Position numbers and translations under genes: made by a program | Notes under the pieces: generated by a model | The model's database searches: none | Told to the model about the DNA's origin: nothing | What the model saw: the letters and a program-made list of their open reading frames with translations, nothing else | Part shown: piece by piece, positions 34,346 to 46,847 of the stretch | How positions within the stretch are numbered: the stretch's first letter is position 1 | How the letters are laid out: every line of letters starts with the position of its first letter | Source of the DNA: Flammula alnicola | Taxonomy: Eukaryota; Basidiomycota; Agaricomycetes; Agaricales; Strophariaceae | Length of the DNA stretch: 64,000 bases | Direction: 5' to 3' | Assembly: GCA_015499995.1 (NCBI GenBank) | Contig: JADNRV010000097.1 | Coordinates: 1 to 64,000, forward strand

Positions 34346-37300
34346 ATGCCAGAGTTCAAGCCTTTGCTCGGTGCGTCTCTCTACGTAAACCTTGTTTTCT
34401 CATTTTACTCACCACACTGATGTGAACAGATCAAAGCGTTGGATATGGGGTTGTCATCGGTACGGAAGATGATTGAGCTTATCAGCTATGGATTGACAAG
34501 AATCGACAGGAGTTGGATTTTTCTTTGCGTTGATTATGCTCTGTCTGACGTTCCTGCAAACTCGATTTACCGATACTTCTCCGAGGTCGTCTGAAGAATT
34601 TACGGTATTTGGTTCAAGTTCTATTTAGTAGCGCGAAAGGCACTGAAATGATATGCAGACGGCTTCTAGGAATGTGAAGGTTCGTAAAGTTCTCGCTCAC
34701 ATTTTATGTTGGCCAAACTTAATGAATGTCTAAGCCCGGATTGGTGTGTTGTGGCATGTGGGTACACCTCGAGCGTTTTCTTTCCAAAATCACCAGTCCT
34801 GAAATTTTTATTAGAGTCAGCGCATGGACATGGAGCGCTACCCTTCTTCAATCAAGCACCGCCGCATATACCTTCGGAGTTAGTGGACCATGGTAAATAA
34901 TTTCTTATTCCCAGTTGAATGTTACTTAAAGGTGTTGATCTCTTTCAGGTGGTATGGTGTTGGAGGAACAATCCAGCTCGCAATTTTTGGAATGGTCGCA
35001 GCCAAAGTCAAAATGAATGCTAATGGCGCACATACTTTCCTAGAGGTAACATTTTTACTTTCTCACTGGAAAAACGTTGGTTTATCTCCTCCCCCCTGTT
35101 CAGATTGTCAAAGTCCGGTTCGGCACAGGACCTCACCTACTCTTTACATTTTACGCATTCTTGTGTATTATGGTTGTCTGTGGATCTTTGCTTCGTGCGT
35201 TAGATCTTTCTTGAGATTTTTTGCCCGTCCATTAACAAGATACCTTCAGTTGGAGGCGCGGCTACAGTAAACGCGTTAACCGGCATGAACATCCGTAAAA
35301 TTCTTCCATGAAATGCAAAAAAAAAATGAGGCTGATTGCACTGGATAGTCGCGGCTTGCTTCCTCTTGCCCATCGGTATCGCCGTTTATGTCATAGTCGG
35401 GTAAACAAAATTCTTTCACTGTAATCCCTCACTCATTAATAATTTGAATAGTGGACTTCGGGCAACGTTCGTGTGCGATTGGAGCCACACATTCATCCTA
35501 TTCATCATCATTTACATCGTAAGCTGTCTCTCATGCATAAGAAATATCTATCTTCTTATTTGCTTTCCTCTCCTTGATGTGATGGCTATCGTAGTTCATC
35601 TTCCGAACCTAGTACGCATCTATTCATTTCTCCGCCTGCCTCTAGGTCTATCCTCGATTTCTGACGCATTTCCAAGTGGTACATCACCTGCAACGGAAGG
35701 CCTTTCCGGTCTATACGACCTTCTCGTCACTGCTGGACACGAAAACCCCGTTATAGGCAATCAAGATGGAAGCTACTTGACCATGAAGAGTAACCAAGGG
35801 CTGGTATTCGGTGCTGCCACAATTTTGAGTGGGTTCTCCGGGATCTTTTGTGATCAAGGATATTGGCAGCGGGTACGTAGGCGAGGATTTTGTTCTTGTC
35901 CTCTCGTCGGCTAATTTTCCAGCATAGGCAATTGCCAGTCATCCGAAGTCGACTACGAAAGCATATGTCAGAAATTTTGAGTTATAGTATCAGTATAGTG
36001 TGACTGATTGGACGCGTTAGATGCTCGGAGGACTCTCTTGGTGCGCTCCATACAAGTGGCGGCCGGATAACTGTTGCTCAAGTTAGGAAATTCTGCGTAG
36101 GTTCGCCGTACCCTTCGCATTTGCGAGTTGTCTTGGTTTAGCAGCGAGAGGCCTTCAACACGATGTAAGTTATATATAAAAATGAAGAACGTGTATTTGG
36201 CTGACCCTTCGTTTTATTAGCCTCGCTTCCCAACCTTTCCGGATCCTCTGTCTGCGTCTCAAGTTAGCGCCGGACTAGCTGCTCCTGCAGCAGCGGCAGT
36301 TGTAATGGGAAAGGGCGGCGCTATTGCTGTCCTTCTTGTAGTGTTGTGAGTGGAATTGATTCAAAAAACATTTGAGAGATCCCGCTCCCATGCTGACACT
36401 GGAATGTCTATTCGTGTTGAAGTATGGCAGTGACGAGCGCATGCAGTGCCGAGGTAGGTCAAGTTTCTGATAAATACGGTCGTGTGCATTGATATTGATG
36501 CCTCTTCTTATAGCTAATTGCCGTGTCGAGCCTTTTGTACGTTCCGTCTTGCCGAAATTCTGACTCAGTAACATATCTAATGATGGTATCTCCATTCCTC
36601 AAGTTCATACGAGTAAGTAACTCTCTATTTAAAATCGCAGCTTAGCCGCTTACCGTCCCTCCCTGATACGCAGTATTTACAAGGCCTATCTATTTCCCAA
36701 AGCACGAGGACCGGAAATTGTTCGTGTATCGCACTTATTCATTTGTTTTTGGGCGGTGTGGATGGGGTGTTGGGCGACGATCGTAAGGGTTTCTTCTCTC
36801 CTGTCATAAGAGCAGCGGATACAACTGACGAGCAATTTCTAGCTACACAAAGCTCAAATCGACCTGGGCTGGGTAAGCGTACCTAAATTTCCCCAGAGAA
36901 TTAGGCTTTTGACCTGGTTTGAATCTTGTCATCAATAGTTATTCTATGTCCAGTACGTGGCCGAAAGTTCGTAACTACATGCGGATCTCAGCTTACTGGG
37001 GCCTATCATTTATATAGAGGCGTAGTGCTGAGTCCAGCAGTCATACCTATTGGTCTGACGGTTACCTGGCGCAAGTTGACAAGTGCTGGAATTATCTCGG
37101 GCGCGCTAATCGGTGCAACACTCGGTGTGTCTCGATGTTACGTTCAGATCGGTATCGCCCGCTGATTATTCTGATTTTTTTTCATAGGCATGCTAGCCTG
37201 GATGATTGGATGTTGGAAGATATACGGTCCGTCTAACCTTCACCGTTACCAAGCTCCCGTGGCGAGGATCTGATCCCTGAATTACTGACAGGTGCTATCA

Positions 37301-38091
37301 ACATTCCCAACCTCGCAGAACCATATTCTGCAGTGTGCAGTGGTCTGACGGGATTGCTATTCTCTGGTATTATTACCGTAGGAGTGTCCTTGATGAGTTG
37401 AGCTTCAACTTTTTCTCTACGAAAAAATGCATGCAGGCTCTTACCGATTTTTTGTGTAGATCCTGCGGATTATGACTTCAAAGGGACCCGTGCTATCGCA
37501 AACCTTGACAAAGACATCGACCTCGAACGCGACGCCGAACCTGAACCTACGACTCCTGTCGACCTTGAAAAGAACGAAAAAGCGTCTTCTGAGATAATTA
37601 AAAATCGTGTAGAGACAGTTACGTCTGACGTGCCCAGCGATCCGCCTGAATCAGGAGACAACATGAAGACAGGGAAGAGTGGAAATGCCCCCCCAACCGA
37701 TTTGGTCTTTTTACAGTCTGCATTCAAGAGGGCAGCTTGGTACAGTCTCACGCTGACCGCCATAGTGGCAGTCGTAGGTGCGTCATGCTCCGTCCCACAC
37801 CGTGCAAATGTTTGGATCTCATCTGGAGTTCAACTGCTAGTGCCCCTCCCCATGTTCCTTTCGCACTACGTTTTTAGCGAGAAATTCTTCGCGTTTTGGA
37901 TTTCCATCAGCATGTACGTTCGCTTGAATATCGCTATACCTGTAGTTTACTGACGCATGTTCGAATCGCTAAGAATTTGGGCACTCTTGAGCGGGACGTT
38001 CTCGGTCTTGTTGCCAATTTGGGAGTCGAGGCAAGAAATAGCACGGATTCTCGTTGGTTGCTGGGGATCTCTGTCCAAAGGGCGGCAATGA
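34346..38091 (+). CDS. DUR3: Urea/polyamine active transporter Dur3 (SSS family)
   Basis: I assemble 29 exons, 690 residues, with no in-frame stop. Exons: 34346-34370, 34430-34459, 34510-34604, 34659-34679, 34735-34757, 34815-34892, 34949-35045, 35104-35194, 35250-35294, 35349-35400, 35452-35518, 35595-35611, 35677-35872, 35928-35966, 36021-36040, 36101-36164, 36221-36345, 36423-36453, 36514-36536, 36604-36612, 36674-36782, 36843-36872, 36939-36952, 37018-37124, 37188-37226, 37292-37396, 37460-37777, 37829-37913, 37974-38091. The exon 36604-36612 is 9 nt. Motifs include FLQTRFT...SSEEFTTASRNVKPG, SGPWWYGVGGT, NANGAHTFLE, GLRATFVCDW, FCDQGYWQRAIAS and KAYMLGG. These are typical of plasma-membrane Na+/H+:urea symporters with about 15 helices. 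Dur3 genes are usually nitrogen-repressed; no GATA cluster was tested here. Confidence 0.92.
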
Positions 38092-38633
38092 AGGGAGGAT
38101 ATGTGGGATCATATGTGGGATCATAAAGCGATTGAGAAAGACAAGGTTCTAACCATCGCCAGTGGTAGGCCTAGGTGGGGTCCGTAAAGTCATATATATA
38201 TGGGTGTGTTCGAGAACGTTCGCGGGCGGCTCTGCCTCCGGAAGTCCAGTCAAGCAAGAAAGACAATTCGCCTCCATGGTATAAGAATAATAAAACCTCC
38301 ATGGTTGGGCGGTCCGCGCCAGACCTCGCATTGATCGATCTCGGTTGGGCATTCGGGCAACGTCCAACATCGGAGGTCTACATATTAATATTTAGTCGAC
38401 TCTGCCCGTCAGAAGTGCCATTATCGAAGATCCTAGCCCAGTAGAACGCAGCTGTGGGATGTGATCCTGACATATGCATCTGCCGAATGCAGAAGGATGG
38501 GGCAGTAAATAAGCCATTGAAGGTGTCCTGAACGAAGGAAGAAACGGATTCCAGCATCAGTTACCACCGCATTGTGAAGTGGAGGAATGGAGGCATGCCT
38601 GCTCACTAAGTGTTTTGGGCCATCCATAACCTA

Positions 38634-39803
38634 TTATGACTTTGTGCCCGTCAAACGAATGAACTCGGCTAGAGTTTTGCTGTAAACCTGGCTACTTAAT
38701 GAATAGGACCAGGGTACGTATCCCATCTGTCTATATTTTTTTGTGAAGAGCTCTCCCGGGCGGGGTTGGGCAACAAAGCCATTGTAATCTGGAACGACAC
38801 ATTTGACTGGCGTGAGTTCTTCGAGAACTCGCAGGACCAATGCTGGGTTGTGGGCATGTTCTGGGAGGGTCGAGCCCTCAAAGCGTGCACGAACACGACC
38901 TAACAATCAACTGAGATGAGAATCTATGTATCTTGAAAGCTGTGAATTCGAACTTACCAGTGTAAAGAGGTGTGAACTTGCCAGTTTGAGCTCGAAATAG
39001 TTTCTGCAGTACCACCGTCTGCAATGATTTCCGCGTGACCAACGATACCGACCACTGACTCCGAGCAACGTCCATAACGAAAGGTTGGCCAATTTCGTAG
39101 AGCATGAGACTTTCTTTTGTATGACGGTAAAGATGCGGCAACTTCTGAAGATCGGCGACCAGGTCGTCATCAACCAGGCCGTCTTGGGTCAATAGCCTGC
39201 AGATCGGGAGAAAGGGGACTTTCTGGACCAATGTCAACAATGGTATGTTCCATGGTTCTCCGACATCAACTTGAAGGTCCTGTCCCATATGAAATTTCGC
39301 TATGTTGTTGCACATTCGGAACCTGAGTTCGCCGGAAAGCACTGGACGGCCTGGATCTTGGTGGTAGTAGAATGCGCCTCTCGTCTCCGGAGGGTAAGGA
39401 AGGAAAATTTGCAGTTTGTTTTTCTTATGCGACGCTTGAAAGGCAAGTCGCACGCTTTCTTCCTTGGGACCGATGTAATGAAGGGGTAGGGAAATATCTG
39501 AGAGGTCGATAATTTGTTGGCCGACGGACGACATCCTTTCTGGTCTTAATGTCAACATGTGCCGATCGGAACGAGGGCGCCCCGCTACGGAGCGACCGAC
39601 TGAGCCTTTCTGAAAGCATATGCGTGTTAGATGCCCTGGGCTGAATGACCAAGTTGACATACTGAAGAAAACCCTCGCGACAGATTCACGCTCAATGGGG
39701 GCTGTTCGTGTCCCAATATACAATTAGAGAACTTCTCTTTCCATCCAAGTCGACAGAAAAGGGCGTGAGAGGCGATGCGATACCCGAATTGTCGAGAGGA
39801 CAT
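38634..39803 (-). CDS. Unrecognised 352-residue protein (paralogue A)
   Basis: Three exons (39663-39803, 38958-39609, 38634-38899) give 352 residues with 53- and 58-bp introns. The start is the first ATG (MSSRQFGYR); the upstream frame has no ATG. There is no signal peptide, no membrane span and no domain I know. Notable blocks are MSSVGQQIIDLSD, GRPVLSGELRFR, LQVDVGEPWNIPLL, LLYEIGQPF-like LMLYEIGQPFVMDV, and PALVLRVLEELTPVKC, ending EFIRLTGTKS. It is colinear with a second copy at 44139-45292 on the other strand. The VLSGELRFR...IGQPF pattern could be a beta-rich fold. Probably a fungal lineage-specific family; function not assigned. Confidence 0.8.
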
Positions 39804-40420
39804 CCTGTCCTGAATCGATTCCCCCTTGATCTCCTTCACTGTCAACCTCCACCGAATAAAACGACACCTTAAGTGAAGTTGCGTCTGACAGACGAGAGCT
39901 AAAGAAAAGGCTCAGTTAAGGAGGGCGCCTAGCAGGTATTAGGGAGACGACGAGAGAGGCAGCAAGCTCGAGTAAGAGGAGTGCCTTTCGCAAAACGGAT
40001 ACAACCTTATCACGTGACGCAACGCGTCGTTTGATCATGGATTGCGCGTCGCGTAAGAGCGCGTGAGGGGCAGTTCCTACTTCTAAACAGAGCCGTAGAA
40101 TATAGTGCAGCACACTAAAAATCATGAGTAACGAACACGGACGCGGTGGTATATGTATTGGTATCATGAATATCTACAAACAACGACTCCAATCCCGAGA
40201 ACCGTACGTGTGGCTGGGTAACATTGTCTACAGATAATAGCAAAGCGTCTCTGCAGCTACAAGAGAAAAGGGGTGTATAGATGGGATATCGGGGCAACAA
40301 ATTCTGTTCATTTCCGCTGCGTAGGGGATGTATTCGTGTCAATTAGGGTAAAGGGGGGATATAAAGGGGTAATATGCCGTGAAAGAATATTTTGTGCGTT
40401 GCAAGCGCGTCGTGTTCAGT
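39804..40420. other. Intergenic region between paralogue A and the Sur7/PalI gene
   Basis: About 0.6 kb between the 5' end of paralogue A and the 3' end of the Sur7/PalI-family gene, both on the minus strand. Only short frames are present. I see no RNA gene or repeat. Confidence 0.4.
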
Positions 40421-41325
40421 TTAAACCTTGTTACCGCGCAGTCTTGCCCAAAAACGGCCGCTAGCCGAGGTCTGCATGGGGTAGTTAGAGGTCGCGTTTG
40501 AGAGACGGTCCCTGCGGCGTCCGAAGCAGACAGTGCAGCCTGCGAGGAGAAGCAGGATGAACGCAACAAAGGTCATCCAGAACCCGGGAGCGGTGTTGGT
40601 GTTGGCGCCGATGTCGAGGCCTTTCATTGCATGGTTGACGAGCGCGAATAAGGCAATGTCGATGGCGAATGCTATTAGCGTCAACAGAGCGGCGAGGAAA
40701 GAGACCATTGAGGCAATAAGGGTAACAGTGATATGCGAGGAGAAGGCGAGTAAGAAGGCGATAAAGGTGACGGCGGTGGCTGAAAGGATGCACGGTTTAA
40801 CTTGAGTTTCGGAAATCACCAAATTCATTAGCGGCTCACCAACGGGATGGACAGCAAGTCCACGTGTCCACGAAGCTTTGACTGTGGCAACCTTGGTCCC
40901 ATCTAGGTTCGTAATTTGGACGGTGTACGCGCGGCCTGGATGATATGGTCAGTTTCATACTTAACGACACATAGGAGGTAAATACCGGTCTTTGCACATG
41001 CGCGATCGCCCTTCGTATCGTACGCGCATGGTGCCCTGTGTATACGTTCAGTTTCAGTTCCTCTGAAAGGCTCGAGTTTCCTCACCATATACCCAACTAG
41101 TAGCGACAAAAATCAGTCAGTTGATATGCAAAGAAGAAAAGGATTCGAACTGACGCGTAGCTCGGTTATTCCTAGAGCACCTTGAGAGACGCTTCCTCCC
41201 GTTCCAAAGTGCGTGCGTGCGATGTCAAGCGCCGGAAGGAACGGCAGCGAGATCGACACCAAGAAGTTGAGCACGAGCGCACAAAAGAGAAAGATGATTC
41301 CCGGGATGCAGAAAGCGCGAGACAT
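40421..41325 (-). CDS. Sur7/PalI (Rim9)-family four-helix membrane protein
   Basis: Five exons (41155-41325, 41086-41096, 40986-41035, 40840-40935, 40421-40779) give 228 residues. The second exon is 11 nt and completes the motif LGIWAPCAYDTKGDRAC, the W-x-C signature of Sur7/PalI and claudin-like proteins. There are four hydrophobic segments: residues about 6-32, and three after about 115. The extracellular loop between helices 1 and 2 carries the Cys pair, and the C-terminal tail is basic. PalI/Rim9 members work in ambient-pH sensing at the plasma membrane, and Sur7 members in eisosomes; which applies here cannot be told. The gene sits between the two copies of the unknown paralogue family. 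Confidence 0.85.
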
Positions 41326-43479
41326 TGTCGTGGTCAAGGAGAAAGGAGAAGGATAGGGGAGATGAAAGCGGGGCGCTTTTGTGGAGATCGGGATGTGGGT
41401 TTTTAAAGTCCAGGCTGGCTGTCGAGAAATCAACATTTCCACATGACCTCACTTTATTTATTTCTCCAACCCTCCCACGCTCCTCGTTTCCTTTTTCCCT
41501 TGTGATGGATTCCAAGATGATGTCGATGCTGTGCTGAATGTTCCTCTGAGTTGTCTCTGGTCCATAATATCAATAACCACAATCCATTCATTCAGTGCTC
41601 TAAACTCAACCCAATTCACCGAAGAGAAACGAGGGTTACAGACTCAGAGAAATTTTGAAGAAAAAAAATGCTCGACAAATTCTTCGCGTCGGAACAGGCA
41701 CGCGGACCCTGGCTGGCATGATGACAACCAAGGTTCAGTCGGTGCCGAGTCATGCTCAGGGACCGAAAATGCCTAAAATACAAGGATCCATCTCTATCAC
41801 CTACCGCTTCTGCAGCGCAAAGCACTTAGCAACTTGCATCGAATTGTTCAAAGTTCACTCTTGGATAGCCATGAGCTGAGTCAAAGCTGATATGGCGTTT
41901 TCAGACTCGCTCTGCATCTGTTATCAGCTTGTACTCCGCGTTTCGTTGACAAGAAGAATTTGGTTACACCGTTTTCTGAGAGTGGCCTGTGGCCCTGTGC
42001 AAACCTCGTAACGATCTGGAACTGACCTGACACATAGCTAGAACCTGAAGTCCGCGACGAGGACGGAGATTATCGTGTTTCTCAAGTCAAAAGGCGGATT
42101 CTGTACATATTTGAGTGGAAGAACTGAGGTATTTCTCATGTATTTTATGATTCTGTCAAAGTCGCGACTCGCGACTCCTTGGAGGCCGAATTCTTGCCCT
42201 ATGGAGGAATTACCCGAGCTATAAATAACATTTCTATCAGGATCGCCATAGCACAAAGCGATGACCATGGGGTTGCGGACTCTTCGAAACCCAGGCAAAA
42301 AAAGAACATTTGGGCGCCTCCTGCGACATCTAGGATAGGGCTTATATAGATTCGATAGACACTTAAATATGAACTCCGGTGGTGTAATCTTATTTATGCG
42401 GCCGAATGAAAGACTTGCGATTTGGCGCCTTCAAAGCTTCCGGAATCCGAGTCAAGCAAGGGTAAAGTCAACTTAGCAATGGATAACTTGTTTGGCACTC
42501 TCAGAAATACACATACCCGAGGTACCTTAGGGAATGATAATAAAGTCAAAACTTGAACACTTGGACATACCAGCATATGTATCAGCCGTGGACGAGAATG
42601 TATGATAAAGATCATCATTATGAGGTCGTCTACTCACGCGTTAGACGTTAGCATCAGTAGAGATGCGCCCAACTAACCGAATCAAAGTCAGCTGAAGAGT
42701 TCAATTACGGTATCTGCCCACCTTTATTCCAGAACTGGAGTCACACTGTAAGGATCCGTGATGTCTGGATCAGTGCGTTGTACTCTGATCGGCAGAGGTG
42801 AGTAGGAATCAACTCACAGAAGATACGTCCTGATTCCCTGATGCGTTGCCAGCTTTTGAGACATCAACTTGGGTGGATCTATTTTCGTAACAAACGGTTA
42901 ATAATACGAGTAGGTGGACTTTTATCGTAAAGGCCGTACATATCGCCGACTCGCATGGATCGCCATCCTATCCCAGTGAGAACATATTAAAGGAACACAG
43001 AAGACAATGGAAGAATCCGAAAGATTGAATCCTAATATCCCAGCGGTGATGGAAGTCCTAGCAAAAGATGAGCCATAAAAATAAAAGTCAATGAGGTGGT
43101 GGTTAGAACGGTGCAGCGGCTGTACACTGTCGTTCTGGTACTCGTAATAGTATTGGGCGCCCCGAAATTCAAGCTTGAGGCTTACGATGTTGGAGGAATC
43201 AGTGCAACCAATGCACGACTAACGGAAGACGTGGCTGGAAAAACGAGAACAATCGATGAAGAGTGTGGTGCGTGCGATACAACTGAATGCCATTCCGATC
43301 GTCCAGGTGTAGATATACGTTTCGCTTGGTCTCCAAGCTCAAATCGCGATTTTGAGCATGGCGTTGCTGGCGGTGGCCAAGTGGCCAACGAGGCCGAGCT
43401 TGAATAACTTTGATCTGCTTGAGGGACACGTCGTTTGGAAGGTAAATGAGCATCAATGGAAATTGCAATGAACCGAAAT
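41326..43479. other. Intergenic, no supported gene
   Basis: Several 60-125-codon frames overlap on opposite strands around 43096-43559. None has a domain I recognise. No repeat structure was noticed. Confidence 0.4.
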
Positions 43480-44061
43480 TCAAAGCCTATAGAGTTCCAG
43501 GAAGCTCTCCAACCATGACCGCGCTCCGATACAGGATCTAAAGATCTCCTGCGTAACATGTGTCATTCCTGTCCTTCTCTTGGAGTACTGCAGGCTTCCA
43601 AGCTCGCGAGGCCGGATAAATCTAAATAGCCTTATACGCCAGACTTCATAAGCATTAGCCTGAAGGTAAGGCAAGAGATTCGGGCCCTCGGGTGGCGGTC
43701 GCTGAGGGATATCACTGAGCAAGTCATGAATCATGAGGCATGATGCATGATGGACCATGGTTTGCTGACCAGAACGATCAAGACGCGCTACTCCCAAAGC
43801 TAGAGCTTGCCTTCCTTGGATAAGAGGCTGGCACAGAAACCTGAAGGGATGCCCTATGGATTCGGATGATGGAAAGGATGAGAGGCGAGGTTGTTCAATG
43901 TACGCGGTTTTCCGGGCCGGTACTTCCCCGCCACCATCACATGATGCATTTGGTTCAATGGTTGCCAGTGTTCCCGACCCTTCGATGAGTCCTTCAACTT
44001 GCCTTTGACTGGCATCTACTGGCATCCGCCGTTTATGCCTGTTCCTGTATCGACGTATCAA
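43480..44061 (-). CDS. Hypothetical ORF, 193 codons
   Basis: One uninterrupted minus-strand frame starts head-to-head about 80 bp from the + strand pseudogene at 44139. It is Arg/Pro/Leu-rich with no signal peptide or known motif. The C-terminal half (LPYLQANAYEVWRIRLFRF) looks more protein-like than the basic N-terminus. It may be a real small gene or a chance frame. Confidence 0.3.
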   Translation of the reverse strand: MIRRYRNRHKRRMPVDASQRQVEGLIEGSGTLATIEPNASCDGGGEVPARKTAYIEQPRLSSFPSSESIGHPFRFLCQPLIQGRQALALGVARLDRSGQQTMVHHASCLMIHDLLSDIPQRPPPEGPNLLPYLQANAYEVWRIRLFRFIRPRELGSLQYSKRRTGMTHVTQEIFRSCIGARSWLESFLELYRL

Positions 44062-44138
44062 ACCCGACTACATCAAGCTATCCTTTTGTTCGGTGACAGC
44101 TGGTGAAGCATATCAAGAACCAAGCGGTTCAGGACAGG

Positions 44139-45292
44139 ATGTCCTCTCGACGATTTGCATATCGCATCACCTCTTGTACCCTCTTCTCTCGACATGCCTG
44201 GAAGGAGAAGCGTTGTCGTTCGCTATTGGGACATGAACAGCGTCCAGTGAGCGTGAATCGGTTGCGAGAGTTTTCTTCTTCAGTGCGTGAAATTACTCAT
44301 TCAGCCAAGGCTAACTGACACGCATATGCTTTTAGATGATCTCCTTTGGAATATGGCACTCTCGCGGACCCGGGCCTTGCCCTGAACGTAACATCTTAAC
44401 ATTGAGCCCGGAAAGGATGACGTCCGTCGGCCAACAAGTTTTCGACCTCTCGGATTTTTCCAGTCCTGTTCGTTACGTCGGTCCGAAGAATGACCCAGTG
44501 CTATTTCGCTATTGCAAATCACCGGTGAAACCCTGGCCAGTCATCCCTTTTCCCCCGAAGACGAAGGGGACCTGGGCGTTCACCACTTTCTGGCGAGCTC
44601 AGATTTCGGATATGCGACAGCATTGCACAGTTTCACGAAGGACAGGACCTTCAACAACTCGACGTCGGAGAACCCTGGAATGTGCCATTACTCAGAATCG
44701 TCCATAGAGACCAATTACGCCCGATATGCAAGCTCTTGGTCCAGGAAGATCTATTGGATGAGGACCTTATCGCGGATGTCATGAAGTTGCCCTACGTTTC
44801 AGGGTATAAATGTAAGATCTTGCTCTATGAAATTGGGCAACCTTTTGTTATGAATGTCAATCGGCGTGCCTGGACGATATGGCTGGTAACTCGGCAGACA
44901 TTGCAGACGATAACGCTGCGGAACATATTTTATGACAAACGCCCAGGTCGAAAAAGCCTCAGTCCTTATACTGGCAAGTTCACAACTTCCCAAGGTGCTT
45001 GATTTCTTACCTCGATTGATTATCAGGTCGTGTTCGTGTCCGCTTCGAGATCTCAACCCTCCCAGAACATGCCAATGACCCAGCATTGGTCTTGAGAGTT
45101 CTCGATGAACTCACGCCAGTCAAATGCATCGATCCGAATTACGATGGATATGTTGGCCGACCATCTCCCGGAGAGCTCCTTTTCAAAGGACGACAGAATG
45201 GATCTTACGGACCATTGAGCTACTTGTTTACCAAGGGGGCCCGCGGCAAAATTATGTCCGAGTTCATTCGCTTGACGGGTTCCAAGTCATGA
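44139..45292 (+). pseudogene. Frameshifted copy of the unrecognised family (paralogue B)
   Basis: This is colinear with the 352-residue paralogue A, inverted relative to it. Exon 1 (44139-44282, MSSRRFAYR) and exon 2 (from 44336) match, including MTSVGQQVFDLSD. Near 44569, after PFPPKTKG, about 20 nt are missing compared with A, so the matching frame moves: PGRSPLSGELRFR, LDVGEPWNVPLLR and LLYEIGQPFVMNV lie in another phase. The last intron has a GC-AG donor (GCAAGT, at about 44968) where A has GTAAGT. The final exon is intact and ends EFIRLTGSKS. Loss of function by frameshift is inferred; a sequencing indel would be the alternative. Confidence 0.7.
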
Positions 45293-46728
45293 ATCATATA
45301 TTTATTGAATATATCCCTCCTCTCCACGCTTCATAATCTTCTGGACTCCAACTCGCCATCTCCCTATGGATCAAGCCCAAAGTGCTGATTAATGATTCCT
45401 CTTTCTCTTCGGAGAGCAGGCAGATCCGACAATGCTTGACTGCTGTTCAGATGTCCAGCGGTGCAGCAATGCTGTCGTGGCCAACAAAGTTAGGATATGG
45501 CAGAAATCGCGCATGTTCAAATCGCATATCAAGATCGATGGGACGCTGCTAGGAGATGGGGACGTCGCCAGCAAGAGAAATACCATACCGCTATATCCAA
45601 AACGTGACGCGATATTCTTTCACAGCTTGTTCACGCTCTCGAGCCTTGCGCATGCCTTATGTCGATGAGTAAACTACATCCTATCTTCGTAACCCGTAAA
45701 CCCATTTATAGCCTGTATATTCGCTCAGACTGTTGGTTTTATCCCTCCAGATTCTACGCTGCATCGCCTGGCTTCCACGAAAGCTCTCAAAACCGTTTGG
45801 CTTTTGGAGAGGCACCGAAATAGTCCACCTTCCGGCACCTTTTCAAGAGACATTTATGCAGACATGCTTGTCAAGCACTTTTTTTATGTGGTGCTCAGTG
45901 GTGCCCGCAGAAGCGCGAGTGATTGTGACGTCACGTATCGAGACAAGCAATTACGTCATCTATTCACTGCTTGCCACGCACATTCCCAACACTTTTTTGC
46001 ACATTCCTTGAAGTACTTAAGCCCCAACCGAATGCTGCGCATGCGTACATCCCTCGGAGCGATGTCCTAATCTCATAATATGAGGTATTTCGCCACTTTT
46101 CGATGAAACGAAATGAACTTAGTATTGATCGAGAATGATTTGTATCCTAATCAAGCCTTGCTGCAATGCCGGCTTCCTGCATCGACCTAGAAGGCTCTCG
46201 CTGGCAACTCGCTGGTCCACGCTAGATCCCCTCGCAAATATATACGTTCGAAGTGTCCTAGGAGAACGAAGGCAAATTCCCTGCATTGAGTTCGATAACG
46301 TCATCATTGCCATTGATGACGCTCCTTCTAGGTTGTTCTTGCCGGCCATACATCCTCCACACGTCAATGGTTCGAATGCAGTTTAGACGGTATTTTTGGT
46401 GGAGTTGCGCCAAGCGAGGCCCCACATTACCACTTGCTTCATTGACGCTTTTACCCCCTGTGACCTTCTACGACGCAAGTGAACATAATGGAATGGACTC
46501 GAAGCAGATATATAACGCAGTGAGGTGCGTGAAGCTGACGTCTGCCCTGCCCGGAGTACGACGGAGAGATGCCGGCATAGTGGATGGCCTATCAACAAGT
46601 GTGGCCTTCAGGATGTCCGTCCTTCCCTGACGCAACCGCCGACGTCATCCGCGTCGCCATTTACACTTCGACAGGTGCACTGGCCTGTACTCTCCAGGCC
46701 TGGTGCCGGATAATATACTGATGCCCAG
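45293..46728. other. Intergenic, no supported gene
   Basis: Short overlapping frames only (for example 46135-46386 and 46286-46630 on +). Nothing is recognised. Confidence 0.4.
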
Positions 46729-46736
46729 TATATAAA
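46729..46736 (+). promoter_or_regulatory. TATA box of the first GPI-type gene
   Basis: TATATAAA lies about 110 bp upstream of the ATG at 46848. A matching box (48254-48261) stands about 135 bp upstream of the second tandem gene. Confidence 0.55.
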
Positions 46737-46847
46737 TCAGCGAAGTATCCAGGCAGTTTCATTCACTTCATCCCTCATAGCAAAGTACCTTTGCCGCCAC
46801 AAAGCCAACAACAAAATCTTAGATTGCATTTTCGTCAAGATAATAAA

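Noticed and set aside
34346..38091. Reading DUR3 as a pseudogene
   Set aside because: Apparent stops vanish when short introns and the 9-nt exon are placed; the joined 690-residue frame has all family motifs.
41130..41160. GTTCGAATCC-like tRNA T-loop on the minus strand
   Set aside because: It lies inside an intron of the PalI-type gene, and no acceptor stem or anticodon arm can be folded around it.
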